Assembly: GCF_011395035.1 (NCBI RefSeq)
Contig: NZ_CP024768.1
Coordinates: forward strand, 3,633,865 to 3,697,864
Length of the DNA: 64,000 nt
Source of the DNA: Pantoea cypripedii
GTDB lineage: Bacteria > Pseudomonadota > Gammaproteobacteria > Enterobacterales > Enterobacteriaceae
Direction of reading: 5' to 3'
Shown: positions 16,290 through 25,371 of the stretch, in pieces
How positions within the stretch are numbered: position 1 is the first letter of the stretch
Layout of the letters: every line of letters begins with the position of its first letter
Notes under the pieces: model-generated
What the model saw: only the letters and a program-made list of their open reading frames with translations
Database searches by the model: none
Told to the model about the DNA's origin: nothing
Translations under genes and position numbers: made by a program

Positions 16290-16996
16290 TGGACCTCAAT
16301 GAGCTGTTCCGCGAAGAGAGCGAGGTGCTTAATCGCTCACAGGATGTGGCGGCTCAGACCTCACTCAGCGCCGAGGATTATCGCGACGCGCTGCTGAGGC
16401 TTAATCGCCATTATCAACGTCTGATGCGCGAAACCTACCGCTTGATTTCGCGCAGTGACCGCGCTGAACGTGAGCTGAACCGCGTCAACGAACAGCTTAA
16501 CCGGCTGGCGCAGGAGCTGGAATATAAAGCCAGCCATGACCCATTGACCGCGGTGTGGAATCGCAGCGCCATTATTCAACGCATTACCCATACGCTGACC
16601 ACTGGCCCGGCAGCCCTGATCATCCTCGATATCGATCACTTCAAGAAGATCAACGATGAGTTCGGTCACCCGATGGGTGACAAAGTGATTTGCGAGCTGG
16701 TCTCGCGTGTGCAGGCCCACTGCCCGGCAGAAGCCAGCATTGGCCGTATCGGTGGCGAAGAGTTCACCGTGCTGCTGCCACATTTCCGCCTGTCCGATGC
16801 CGTCATTGTCGCAGGCGCGATTCACGCTTCTCTCAATGCCTCGCCGCTGGCGGTGCTGCCTGGCCAGCTGGTGACCGCCAGCCTCGGCGTCAGTTATGGC
16901 ATGCCGGGTTCTGATTTCGAAACCCTCTACAACAACGCCGACGCCGCTCTGTATGACGCCAAACACCACGGTCGTAACCGGGTGTTTTTTCGTTAG
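16286..16996 (+). CDS. SiaD-like diguanylate cyclase
   Basis: 236 residues. An N-terminal helical and coiled-coil segment (about 1-75, the SiaC-binding region in known SiaD) is followed by a GGDEF domain with signature RIGGEEFTVLL and DIDHFKKINDEFGH for the Mg/GTP site. It is predicted to be an active c-di-GMP synthase with no membrane segment. The gene ends four bases inside the convergent PBP2 gene (overlapping stops at 16993-16996). Confidence 0.88.
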   Translation: MMDLNELFREESEVLNRSQDVAAQTSLSAEDYRDALLRLNRHYQRLMRETYRLISRSDRAERELNRVNEQLNRLAQELEYKASHDPLTAVWNRSAIIQRITHTLTTGPAALIILDIDHFKKINDEFGHPMGDKVICELVSRVQAHCPAEASIGRIGGEEFTVLLPHFRLSDAVIVAGAIHASLNASPLAVLPGQLVTASLGVSYGMPGSDFETLYNNADAALYDAKHHGRNRVFFR

Positions 16997-18885
16997 TGCG
17001 CCGCTGACGCGTTGGCGTTACTGGCCGTCTCCAGTGGCACGGCTGGCGGCGGCAGGAAGATATGGTCGAGAATGTTGCGCATCACAGGTGCGGCGGTAAT
17101 CCCTTCATTACCCCCGTTTTCCAGAATCAACGCCACCGCCACTTTAGGGTCATTAAACGGCGCAAAGGCGGTATAGAAGATATGGTCGCGCAGACGGATT
17201 GGAATCATTTTCGCGTTGTAAGTCTGGTTCTGCTTGAGGCTAAACACCTGTGAAGTCCCACTTTTCGCCGCAATGCCGTACGGTGCGGTGTGGAAGTATT
17301 TGTAGCCGGTGCCGTTTGGCGCATTCGCCATGCCAAACATCGCATGACGCACCAGCGACCAGTACGGTGATTTAGGGTCGCCAATTTGCGGCTGCGGTTC
17401 TTTTGGCTGATACGGTTGTTGCATAGTGCCGAGCTGCACTTTCTCCAGCAGATGTGGATTGATCACCCGTCCGTTGTTGATCAACGCCACCAGCGCTTTC
17501 ACCATCTGAATCGGCGTGGCAATCCAGTAGCCCTGACCAATCCCCACCGAGACCGTATCACCCTGATACCAGCCCTTTTTGTGCACCTTTTGTTTCCATT
17601 CGCGGCTGGGTAGCAACCCGGCGTACTCTTCATTCAAATCGATGCCGGTCGGCTTGCCGTAGCCAAACTGGCTGAGCATATGATGGATACGGTCAATGCC
17701 CATCATAAACGCCACCTGATAGAAGAAGGTGTCGGCTGATTCCTCAATCGCGCGCGTCACATCCAGCATGCCGTGACCACTTTTTTTCCAGTCACGGTAT
17801 TTGCGATCGGTGCCGGGCAGCGTCCAGGTCGGTGCCCCAAAGAAGGTGGTTTGCGGCGTGATCACCCCGGTCAGCAGCGCCGACATCGCCATATAGGGTT
17901 TTACCGTCGAGGCTGGCGGATACAGTCCCTGGGTCACGCGGTTGATCAGCGGCAGGTTTTTATCCTGCAACAAGGTTTTATACGCCTGATAGCTGATGCC
18001 TTTCACAAACGGGTTGGGATCATAGCTGGGGCTGGAAACCATCGCCAGCACGCTACCATCGTGCGGATCTTCAATCAGCACCGCCGCACGTTGCCCTACC
18101 AGCTGGCTTTCAACGTACTGTTGCAGATGCAAATCGAGGGTGAGATAGATATTTTTTCCGGCCACCGGTGGCACTTCTTTCAGTACCCGCACGATGCGGC
18201 CGTGGTTATCGACTTCCACTTCCTGATAACCGGTTTTGCCATGCAGCACCGATTCGTAATAACCCTCGATGCCTTGCTTACCGATATTGTGGTCTGCCGC
18301 GTAGTTCTCGCCCACACCCTCTTCGTTCAGGCGTTTGTAGTCGCTGTCGTTGATTTTCGACACGTAGCCCACCACGTGCGCCAGATCGGCCCCATAGGGG
18401 TACTCGCGATCCTGGTAGGTATCAATGCTGACGCCGGTGAATTTGAACTGATTGACCGAGAAGCGGGCGACCTGCTCATCGGTGAGTTCTTCCTTCAGCA
18501 CCACCGGTTTGTAACGGCTGTTTTGTTTGAGGTTTTTCCAGAAGGCATCGATCTCTTCCGGTGTTAAATCAACGATCGGCGTCAGTTCGGCGATGGTCGC
18601 CTTCATGTCGTCGATTTTGTAAGGTGTTAACAGGATGTCGTACCAGGTGACATTACGCACCAGCGGAATACCGTTACGATCGTAGATCAGGCCACGCGTC
18701 GGCGCGATGGGGATCATTTTGATATCGTTTTCGTTGGATCGCGTCTGGTAATAGCTATGCTGCTCAACCTGGATACGGTAGAGGTTGACGCCAAGAATAG
18801 TGAAACAAATCACCACCAGGGTAAAAGCCACGATCGCGCGGCGAATAAACAGTTTCTCTTCGGCTTCGAAATTACGGAAATTCAT
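16993..18885 (-). CDS. Penicillin-binding protein 2 paralogue (class B transpeptidase)
   Basis: 630 residues from the ATG at 18885 (MNFRNFEAEEKLF), which aligns with the start of E. coli MrdA. The longer frame to 18960 has no support. One transmembrane anchor near residues 17-38 is followed by the PBP dimer domain and a transpeptidase domain with STVK (active Ser, about residue 325), SAD and KSGTSQV. It cross-links peptidoglycan, in MrdA for cell elongation. The usual partners rodA, rlpA and dacA are absent here, so this is probably an extra copy comparable to Salmonella PBP2-SAL rather than mrdA itself. No strong ribosome site is seen. Confidence 0.85.
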   Translation of the reverse strand: MNFRNFEAEEKLFIRRAIVAFTLVVICFTILGVNLYRIQVEQHSYYQTRSNENDIKMIPIAPTRGLIYDRNGIPLVRNVTWYDILLTPYKIDDMKATIAELTPIVDLTPEEIDAFWKNLKQNSRYKPVVLKEELTDEQVARFSVNQFKFTGVSIDTYQDREYPYGADLAHVVGYVSKINDSDYKRLNEEGVGENYAADHNIGKQGIEGYYESVLHGKTGYQEVEVDNHGRIVRVLKEVPPVAGKNIYLTLDLHLQQYVESQLVGQRAAVLIEDPHDGSVLAMVSSPSYDPNPFVKGISYQAYKTLLQDKNLPLINRVTQGLYPPASTVKPYMAMSALLTGVITPQTTFFGAPTWTLPGTDRKYRDWKKSGHGMLDVTRAIEESADTFFYQVAFMMGIDRIHHMLSQFGYGKPTGIDLNEEYAGLLPSREWKQKVHKKGWYQGDTVSVGIGQGYWIATPIQMVKALVALINNGRVINPHLLEKVQLGTMQQPYQPKEPQPQIGDPKSPYWSLVRHAMFGMANAPNGTGYKYFHTAPYGIAAKSGTSQVFSLKQNQTYNAKMIPIRLRDHIFYTAFAPFNDPKVAVALILENGGNEGITAAPVMRNILDHIFLPPPAVPLETASNANASAAH

Positions 18886-18988
18886 CAGGGGGCTTAGTCT
18901 CTTCGTTATCCCGCTAATGATAGGGAGAGATAGCGTCAGAGCCAGCAGGAAGATGCACAAGCCTGGGTAAAAGTGTGTCAGATGTTTT

Positions 18989-19020
18989 CCGTAACGGCGC
19001 GAAAAATCACGCCGTTACGG
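18989..19020 (+). repeat. REP-type palindrome, probable deo operon 3' hairpin
   Basis: CCGTAACGGCG and CGCCGTTACGG form a perfect 11-pair stem around GAAAAATCA-type loop bases. The GTAAC variant keeps base pairing relative to the GTAGC copies elsewhere, so the two arms changed together. It sits 23 bases after the deoD stop, where it could protect or terminate the deo mRNA. There is no T-tract. Confidence 0.6.
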
Positions 19021-19043
19021 TATAAGCGATGTCGTGCGGGAAA

Positions 19044-19757
19044 TTAATCTCCCAGCAGCACCGATTCCAGCGCGATCTTGATCATATCGTTGAAGGTGGT
19101 CTGGCGCTCAGCCGCGGTGGTCTGCTCATGAGTACGGATATGATCCGACACGGTACAGATCGCCAGCGCTTTAGCACCAAACTCCGCGGCCACGCCGTAG
19201 ATACCGGCAGCTTCCATCTCAACACCGAGGATGCCGTACTTTTCCATCACGTCGAACATTTGCGGGTCCGGCGTGTAGAACAGGTCAGCAGAGAAGATGT
19301 TACCCACGCGTGCGTCCACACCCAGCGCTTTGGCCGCATCAACCGCGTTACGTACCATATCGAAATCGGCAATCGCCGCGAAATCGTGATCTTTGAAACG
19401 CATACGGTTCACTTTGGAATCGGTGCAGGCACCCATACCAATCACCACATCACGCAGTTTCACGTCAGCACGCACCGCGCCGCAGGAGCCAACACGGATG
19501 ATTTTCTTCACGCCAAAATCGGTGATCAGTTCTTTGGTGTAGATCGAACAGGATGGGATACCCATACCGTGGCCCATCACCGAAATTTTGCGACCCTTGT
19601 AGGTTCCGGTGTAGCCCAGCATGCCGCGCACGTTATTCACTTCAACCGCATTTTCGAGGAAGGTTTCTGCAATGTGCTTCGCACGCAACGGATCGCCCGG
19701 CATCAGAACCACGTCCGCGAAATCACCCATTTCTGCATTAATATGAGGCGTTGCCAT
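19044..19757 (-). CDS. deoD: Purine nucleoside phosphorylase DeoD
   Basis: 237 residues, near-colinear with E. coli DeoD (MATPHINAEMGDFADVVLMP, RVGSCGAV, SVMGHGMGIPSC, GVEMEAAGIYGVA). It phosphorolyses purine (deoxy)nucleosides to base and (deoxy)ribose-1-phosphate as a cytoplasmic hexamer. The ribosome site AAGGAAAA is well placed. It is the last gene of deoCABD. Confidence 0.97.
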   Translation of the reverse strand: MATPHINAEMGDFADVVLMPGDPLRAKHIAETFLENAVEVNNVRGMLGYTGTYKGRKISVMGHGMGIPSCSIYTKELITDFGVKKIIRVGSCGAVRADVKLRDVVIGMGACTDSKVNRMRFKDHDFAAIADFDMVRNAVDAAKALGVDARVGNIFSADLFYTPDPQMFDVMEKYGILGVEMEAAGIYGVAAEFGAKALAICTVSDHIRTHEQTTAAERQTTFNDMIKIALESVLLGD

Positions 19758-19789
19758 CGTTATTTTCCTTATTAAAATTGGTCGCTGTT

Positions 19790-21013
19790 TTACAGCATGC
19801 TTTTGCCGTAGTCCATGCTGGACAGGCCGAAATAATGCGCGATTGTCTGGCCGATATCGGCAAAAGTGTCGCGATAGCCGAGGGAGCCAGGTTTGACCTT
19901 CGGTCCATAAATCAGCACCGGAATGTGCTCACGCGTATGTTCGGTGCCCTGCCAGCTTGGGTCACAGCCGTGGTCGGCGGTGAGGATCAGAATATCACCC
20001 TCTTTCACCTGCGCCATCAGCTCCGGCAAACGACGATCGAACAGCTCCAGCCCACCAGCGTAACCGGCGATATCACGACGATGGCCCCAGGTGGAGTCAA
20101 AATCGACGAAGTTGGTGAACACAATCGACTGGTCCGGCGCTTTTTTCATCTGCTCGATGGTGGCATCAAATAGCGCATCCAGCCCGGTGGCTTTCACTTT
20201 TTGCGTAATGCCCTGCTGTGCGTAGATATCCGCGATTTTACCGACGGAAATCACTTCACCGCCCTTCTCGTCCACCAGCTTTTTCAGCATGGTCGCTGAC
20301 GGTGGCTCCACGGCGAGATCGTGACGGTTCCCGGTACGTTCAAAATGACCGGCTTTGTCACCCACAAACGGACGCGCAATCACGCGGCCAATGTTGTAGC
20401 CGCCTTCGGTCAGTTCTTCCCGGGCGATTTCACACAACGCGTACAGCCGGTCGAGACCGAAAGTCTCTTCATGACAGGCAATCTGGAACACCGAATCCGC
20501 CGAGGTATAGAAAATCGGCTTGCCGGTTTTCATATGCTCCTCACCGAGCTTGTCAAGAATCACCGTACCGGACGAGTGACAGTTGCCGAGATAACCCGGC
20601 AGATCCGCACGCTGTACCAGTTTATCCAGCAGTTCCTGCGGAAAGCTGTTCTCTTTATCGGTGAAGTAACCCCAGTCAAACAACACTGGCACACCGGCAA
20701 TTTCCCAGTGGCCCGACGGCGTATCTTTACCTGATGAGAGTTCACTGGCGTAGGCATAAGCACCGATGATTTCCGCGCTGGCATCCAGCCCCGGCGGGAA
20801 ACGCCCGGTTGAGAGTTCAGCGGCTTTGCCCAGCCCCAGCGCGGTGAGGTTTGGTAAGTGCAGTGGCCCTGTGCGGCCTTCATTGGCCCGGCCTTCGAAG
20901 CACGCTTCGGCGATATGGCCGAGCGTATCCGATCCTTCATCGCCGAACTTAGCGGCGTCTTTGCTGGAACCGATCCCGAAGGAGTCGAGAACCATAATAA
21001 AAGCACGTTTCAT
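19790..21013 (-). CDS. deoB: Phosphopentomutase DeoB
   Basis: 407 residues from MKRAFIMVLDSFGIG, the same length as E. coli DeoB. The upstream 12-codon extension begins with TTG and is not needed. The metal-binding signature DSFGIG at the N-terminus and TADHGCDP, HTREHIPVL near the C-terminus are those of the alkaline-phosphatase superfamily. It converts (deoxy)ribose-1-phosphate to the 5-phosphate for DeoC. It lies 32 bases upstream of deoD. Confidence 0.97.
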   Translation of the reverse strand: MKRAFIMVLDSFGIGSSKDAAKFGDEGSDTLGHIAEACFEGRANEGRTGPLHLPNLTALGLGKAAELSTGRFPPGLDASAEIIGAYAYASELSSGKDTPSGHWEIAGVPVLFDWGYFTDKENSFPQELLDKLVQRADLPGYLGNCHSSGTVILDKLGEEHMKTGKPIFYTSADSVFQIACHEETFGLDRLYALCEIAREELTEGGYNIGRVIARPFVGDKAGHFERTGNRHDLAVEPPSATMLKKLVDEKGGEVISVGKIADIYAQQGITQKVKATGLDALFDATIEQMKKAPDQSIVFTNFVDFDSTWGHRRDIAGYAGGLELFDRRLPELMAQVKEGDILILTADHGCDPSWQGTEHTREHIPVLIYGPKVKPGSLGYRDTFADIGQTIAHYFGLSSMDYGKSML

Positions 21014-21108
21014 GCAAGTCTCCTGCGCAACTGCGCGATGACAAGTCAAAAAAAAGCGATCAGATCAGTATACCCGAATGGCTCTGGCGTGGCACGCACC
21101 GGGCGTAA

Positions 21109-22431
21109 CTATTCGCTGATGCGGCGATATACCACCGGCGTTTCCGGCGGGACGCTATCGCCCAGGGTGATGGCCGCTTTCACCGCCTGCGCCGCCTGCT
21201 GCCATTGTGCTTCCGAGGCTGCATGGATCACCGCCAGCGGACGCTGGACATCGACATGCGCACCGAGGGTAGCCATCTCGCTCAGACCGACGCTGTAATC
21301 AATGCTGTCACTGGCGCGCTGACGACCGCCGCCGAGCGTCACCACCGCCATACCGAGGGCGCGGGTATCTATGGCGCTGACAATCCCCGGATGATCGGCA
21401 TACACCGCTTTGCTCAGCATCGCCGCAGGCAGATAGCTATCGATGCGCGCGATAAAATCGGTCGGGCCTTTCTGTGCCGCCACCATGCGACCAAAGACCT
21501 CTGCCGCCTGGCCGTTATCCAGCACCCGCAGCAGCTGTTGCCGGGCTTCGGCATCGTTCGCCGCCAGTCCACCGGAGAGCAACATGTCACTGCATAGCGC
21601 CAGCGTCACTTCCAGCAGGCGTGGATTGCGGGCTTCGCCAGTGAGGAACTGCACCGCCTCACGCACTTCCAGCGCATTGCCGGCAGTGGAAGCCAGCACC
21701 TGATTCATATCGGTGAGTAGCGCGGTGGTTTTGCAGCCCGCGCCATTGGCAACGCCGACAATCGCCTGCGCCAGTTGTTCTGAGGCCTCGAAGGTAGGCA
21801 TAAAGGCCCCGCTGCCGACTTTGACGTCCATCACCAGCGCATCCAGCCCTTCCGCCAGCTTTTTCGCCAGGATCGAGGCGGTGATCAGCGGGATCGAATC
21901 AACAGTGGCGGTGATATCGCGCGTGGCGTAAAAACGTTTGTCCGCCGGTGCCAGTGAGTTGGTCTGGCCGATGATCGCCACCCCGTTTTGTTTGATGATC
22001 TCGCGAAAACGATCGTCGCTCGGGAAGATGTCAAAACCGGGGATCGCCTCCAGTTTATCCAGCGTGCCGCCAGTGTGGCCGAGGCCACGCCCGGAGATCA
22101 TCGGCACGTAACCGCCACAGGCCGCGATCATCGGACCCAGCATCAGCGAGGTAACGTCACCCACGCCGCCGGTGGAGTGTTTATCAACAATTGGCCCGTT
22201 CAGGTTAAGCGCCTGCCAGTTCAGCACCGTACCGGAATCACGCATCGCCATGGTCAGCGCGACGCGTTCGGTCAGCGTCATGTCGTGGAACCAGATGGTC
22301 ATCGCCAGCGCGGCGATTTGCCCTTCTGAAACGCTGTTATCGCGCACCCCGTTGATAAAGAAGCGAATCTCCGCCTCACTCAACTCGTGGCCGTCGCGTT
22401 TTTTGCGGATAATTTCTTGTGGCAGGAACAA
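21109..22431 (-). CDS. deoA: Thymidine phosphorylase DeoA, TTG start
   Basis: 440 residues. The open frame runs to 22665, but homology to E. coli begins at FLPQEIIRKKRDG. The only initiator there is a TTG at 22431, preceded five bases upstream by GGGGAGG, an excellent ribosome site. The upstream part of the frame contains a REP element and deoC sequence and is not coding. Signature residues KHSTGGVGD (phosphate site) and TSRDITATVDS-type substrate loop (YATRDITATVDS) are present. It phosphorolyses thymidine and deoxyuridine in the cytoplasm. Confidence 0.96.
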   Translation of the reverse strand: MFLPQEIIRKKRDGHELSEAEIRFFINGVRDNSVSEGQIAALAMTIWFHDMTLTERVALTMAMRDSGTVLNWQALNLNGPIVDKHSTGGVGDVTSLMLGPMIAACGGYVPMISGRGLGHTGGTLDKLEAIPGFDIFPSDDRFREIIKQNGVAIIGQTNSLAPADKRFYATRDITATVDSIPLITASILAKKLAEGLDALVMDVKVGSGAFMPTFEASEQLAQAIVGVANGAGCKTTALLTDMNQVLASTAGNALEVREAVQFLTGEARNPRLLEVTLALCSDMLLSGGLAANDAEARQQLLRVLDNGQAAEVFGRMVAAQKGPTDFIARIDSYLPAAMLSKAVYADHPGIVSAIDTRALGMAVVTLGGGRQRASDSIDYSVGLSEMATLGAHVDVQRPLAVIHAASEAQWQQAAQAVKAAITLGDSVPPETPVVYRRISE

Positions 22432-22454
22432 GGTCGCCTCCCCGGCAGAAAAGC

Positions 22455-22476
22455 GCGCGATAAATCGCGCCGCTAC
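22455..22476 (-). repeat. GTAG-headed REP palindrome inside the deo operon
   Basis: Core GCGCGATAAATCGCGCC then GCTAC, head on the minus strand. It lies in the 64-base deoC-deoA gap, 19 bases after deoC and 23 bases before deoA. An mRNA hairpin here could alter relative deoC/deoA expression. Confidence 0.75.
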
Positions 22477-22495
22477 GAATCGCAGAAATGAATAA

Positions 22496-23275
22496 TCAGT
22501 ACCCGGCTTTACTCGCCGTAGTGGCATGGCCCAGCGTGTTGAGCAGGCTCGCCAGCAGGCTGGAGGCACCAAAGCGGAAATGGCGCGCATCAGCCCAGCC
22601 CGGCCCAAGAATATCGTCGGCCAGTTGCAGATAATGTGCTGCGTCTTCGGCGCTACGCACGCCACCCGCCGGTTTAAAGCCCACCTGTTGCTGCATACCT
22701 TTATCGCGGATCACGCTTAGCATGATCGCTGCGGTTTCTGGCGTCGCATTAACCGGCACCTTACCGGTGGACGTTTTGATAAAGTCGGCACCGGCATCGA
22801 TAGCAATTTCAGACGCGGTACGGATCAACGCAGGATCCTTCAGCTCGCCACTCTCAATGATCACTTTCAGCAGCGCACCGGATACCTTGCAAACCTCTTT
22901 ACAGGCTTTCACCAGATCGAAACCGATCTGACGGTTACCCGCCATCAGCGCGCGATACGGGAACACCACGTCCACCTCATCAGCACCGTAAGCTATCGCA
23001 GCACAGGTTTCCGCCACTGCGATATCCACATCGTCGTTGCCATGCGGGAAGTTGGTCACCGTGGCGATACGGATTTCCGGCGTGCCCTGCTCACGCAACG
23101 CTTTACGCGCCACCGGGATAAAACGGGGATAGATACAGATCGCGGCGGTGTTACCTGCGGGCGATTTCGCCTGATGACACAGGGCAATAACTTTCTCGTC
23201 GGTGTCGTCATCATTCAGCGTGGTCAAATCCATCAGTTGCAGCGCGCGCTGCGCCGCAGCGGTGATATCAGTCAT
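22496..23275 (-). CDS. deoC: Deoxyribose-phosphate aldolase DeoC
   Basis: 259 residues from MTDITAAAQRALQLMDLTTL. GGAG lies eight bases upstream, which favours this ATG over the one four codons earlier. The Schiff-base lysine is in DFIKTSTGK, and the second lysine is in VGFKPAGGV. It cleaves deoxyribose-5-phosphate to acetaldehyde and glyceraldehyde-3-phosphate. First gene of deoCABD. Confidence 0.97.
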   Translation of the reverse strand: MTDITAAAQRALQLMDLTTLNDDDTDEKVIALCHQAKSPAGNTAAICIYPRFIPVARKALREQGTPEIRIATVTNFPHGNDDVDIAVAETCAAIAYGADEVDVVFPYRALMAGNRQIGFDLVKACKEVCKVSGALLKVIIESGELKDPALIRTASEIAIDAGADFIKTSTGKVPVNATPETAAIMLSVIRDKGMQQQVGFKPAGGVRSAEDAAHYLQLADDILGPGWADARHFRFGASSLLASLLNTLGHATTASKAGY

Positions 23276-23320
23276 GGTACTCTCCAATGAACAGCCTGAC
23301 GGATTACGCCCGCCAGAGAA

Positions 23321-23336
23321 TGTGATAATTCTAACA
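23321..23336. promoter_or_regulatory. Predicted DeoR operator
   Basis: TGTGATAATTCTAACA matches 14 of 16 bases of the E. coli DeoR palindrome TGTTAGAATTCTAACA. It lies 46 bases upstream of deoC, downstream of the two CRP sites, as expected for an operator at the promoter start point. Confidence 0.75.
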
Positions 23337-23406
23337 ACTCATGTGACAACAGATTCGATCACAGGTCACATGAAAAAAGAAAACTGCGCAGATAATACAT
23401 TTATTT

Positions 23407-23422
23407 AGTGACAAAAATCACA
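23407..23422. promoter_or_regulatory. Predicted CRP site proximal to deoC
   Basis: AGTGACAAAAATCACA fits the nTGA-N8-TCAn half-sites of CRP with the correct spacing. With the distal site 57 bases further upstream it resembles the tandem CRP sites of E. coli deoP2, between which CytR binds. Confidence 0.7.
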
Positions 23423-23463
23423 AAATAACCCAGCCTCAGCGCAAAACTGCGCAGAGAAGGCGT

Positions 23464-23479
23464 TGTGACTATTATCACA
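23464..23479. promoter_or_regulatory. Predicted CRP site distal to deoC
   Basis: TGTGACTATTATCACA is a perfect TGTGA-N6-TCACA palindrome. The 41 bases between it and the proximal site would be the place for CytR; I do not see a confident CytR motif by eye. Confidence 0.75.
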
Positions 23480-23545
23480 TTTATCCGGAAAAATGTGTCA
23501 GTGTCGCCCTATTAATGTAGTCAATTCAGACCAACACGCAGGCTC

Positions 23546-24322
23546 TCAGTCAGGAAGTCGGAAGACGCGCAGGCTGTTCTGCCACAACGCGCTGGCGATA
23601 ACATCGGCAGGTTCGTGACGTAACTGGCACAGCACATCAAAGACCAGACGCGCACGTTCAGGGCGATTGGGTTCCCCCTGATAACCGCTGAGCGGCATAT
23701 CGGGCGCATCGGTTTCCAGCAGCAGGGAATCGAGAGGCAATTGGGCGATGGTGTTGCGGGTTTTGCTGGCGCGCTCGTAAGTTATGGTGCCGCCAACGCC
23801 AATGGCATACCCCAGTTGAATAAAACGCTGCGCCTGTTGCAGGCTACCGGCAAAACCATGCACCACGCCACGCCGCGGCAGATCGTGGCGACGCAGATGC
23901 AGCGCCAGCTGATCGTGGGTACGACGCGAATGCAGGATCACCGGCAGATCATACTGCTTTGCCAGCTTCAGTTGCCCATCCAGCAAACGGGTTTGTTTGT
24001 CGAACTGCGGATCGGCCATATACAGATCGAGGCCGATCTCCCCCAGCGCAACGCGTTTTGCATCCGGCTGGCGCAAGCATTCAGCCAGTTGATCAACATG
24101 CGCCTCCTGATGCACGGCGATCTGGATCGGATGCAGTCCCAGCGCGGCATACAGCGCCGCATGCTGCTGCGCCAGCTGGCTGACAAGTGCGAATCGGCTG
24201 GCATCCACGCTCGGCACAATAATCCGTTCTACCCCTGCCTGCGCAGCGCGCTGGATACTGGCGTGCGCATCATCCACGAATGGCGGGAAGTCGAAATGAC
24301 AGTGGGTATCGATAAATCTCAT
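23546..24322 (-). CDS. yjjV: TatD-family metal-dependent hydrolase YjjV
   Basis: 258 residues. RFIDTHCHFDFPPF carries the HxH metal ligands. Further ligands occur in GEIGLDLY, VILHSRR, GVVHGFAG and LLLETDAPDMPL. The family comprises TIM-barrel 3'-5' nucleases and related hydrolases; the YjjV substrate is not established. Its ATG overlaps the yjjU stop (ATGA), the E. coli arrangement. Confidence 0.92.
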   Translation of the reverse strand: MRFIDTHCHFDFPPFVDDAHASIQRAAQAGVERIIVPSVDASRFALVSQLAQQHAALYAALGLHPIQIAVHQEAHVDQLAECLRQPDAKRVALGEIGLDLYMADPQFDKQTRLLDGQLKLAKQYDLPVILHSRRTHDQLALHLRRHDLPRRGVVHGFAGSLQQAQRFIQLGYAIGVGGTITYERASKTRNTIAQLPLDSLLLETDAPDMPLSGYQGEPNRPERARLVFDVLCQLRHEPADVIASALWQNSLRVFRLPD

Positions 24323-25371
24323 GCCAGAGAGCCTGCATCATAATCCGCATCATTACCGGCCAGCGGAGGCGTACTGACCTCGCGGTTATCCGGCGCATTC
24401 GCCACCGCAGCAGGGGGCGTCACGGTAGTATGCCGCACAAATGGCTCGGCATCACTCAGCCACTGGCCGAGTGTGGCGAGGAAATAACGGCCACATCGCC
24501 GCCCCAGATGATAGTCCTGATTCAGTGAGGCAATCCGGCTACCCAGCGCATTACTCGCCAGCGGTTTCGGCGGGAAGATTTCAATAATGCGCAAATCGCC
24601 GGGCGGCTGTTCGATAAACTGCTGGATGTCGCGATAGCTCTCTTCATGCTGATGAAGAATATTGATCATCGGTTGCAAGGCGCTGTCGCTGAGCCAGCGT
24701 TCCATACGCTTGATCCACTTTGGTGTGTACGACATCTGTGACGGCACCGTGCGGATCACCACCACGGTATCCGCCCCTCTTCTGGCCGCTTCACGCACCG
24801 GGATCGCATCACTGATCCCGCCATCAAGATAACTGATCCCTTCCATCTCCACGCCGCTACGATAAAAACCCGGAATGGCGCTGGAAGCTTTGATGATATC
24901 GAGCCAGTTGGAACGGGTGGGATTAAAATAATGTGCGCTGTAATCGTCGCTGCGACAGGCACACATATAAAACTCGTTCCCCTGGGCGAACAATCCCTCG
25001 GCCGTATGCATCGCCAGCGGAAACTCCTGACTGGTGATATCCACCAGCCAGTCGAGGTCGATCAAATGTCCGCCGCGCACAAAACGCACCGGATCGAAGA
25101 ACAGTTTGCTGGTGGTATAACGGGTAATCACCCGCCGTGCATAACCCGGCTGCGCGCAGACAAACGCCGACAAATTTTGCGCACCCGCCGAGGTGCCCAG
25201 CATCAGATGAAAAGGATTGAAGTTCGCGCGCTGAAATTCATCCAGCACACCGGCGGTAAAGATACCGCGCTGTCCGCCACCTTCGCAGACCAGGGCAATT
25301 TTGTTCGCTTTGAAAGGCGTGAGCGCTAACGGCTCGATGGTTCCCAACGTGACGGGGATGCGTATACCCAA
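24319..25371 (-). CDS. yjjU: Patatin-like phospholipase YjjU
   Basis: 350 residues closely resembling E. coli YjjU. The oxyanion stretch CEGGGQRGIF, the serine elbow GTSAGAQ and the catalytic Asp in YLDGGISDAIP form the patatin Ser-Asp dyad. It is predicted to be a cytoplasmic lipid acyl hydrolase. The C-terminal tail after residue 310 is low-complexity and variable. Coupled to yjjV downstream. Confidence 0.93.
   Translation of the reverse strand: MGIRIPVTLGTIEPLALTPFKANKIALVCEGGGQRGIFTAGVLDEFQRANFNPFHLMLGTSAGAQNLSAFVCAQPGYARRVITRYTTSKLFFDPVRFVRGGHLIDLDWLVDITSQEFPLAMHTAEGLFAQGNEFYMCACRSDDYSAHYFNPTRSNWLDIIKASSAIPGFYRSGVEMEGISYLDGGISDAIPVREAARRGADTVVVIRTVPSQMSYTPKWIKRMERWLSDSALQPMINILHQHEESYRDIQQFIEQPPGDLRIIEIFPPKPLASNALGSRIASLNQDYHLGRRCGRYFLATLGQWLSDAEPFVRHTTVTPPAAVANAPDNREVSTPPLAGNDADYDAGSLA

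Noticed and set aside
22432..22665. N-terminal extension of deoA by 78 codons
   Set aside because: It covers the REP element and the end of deoC, and E. coli DeoA aligns from the TTG at 22431.
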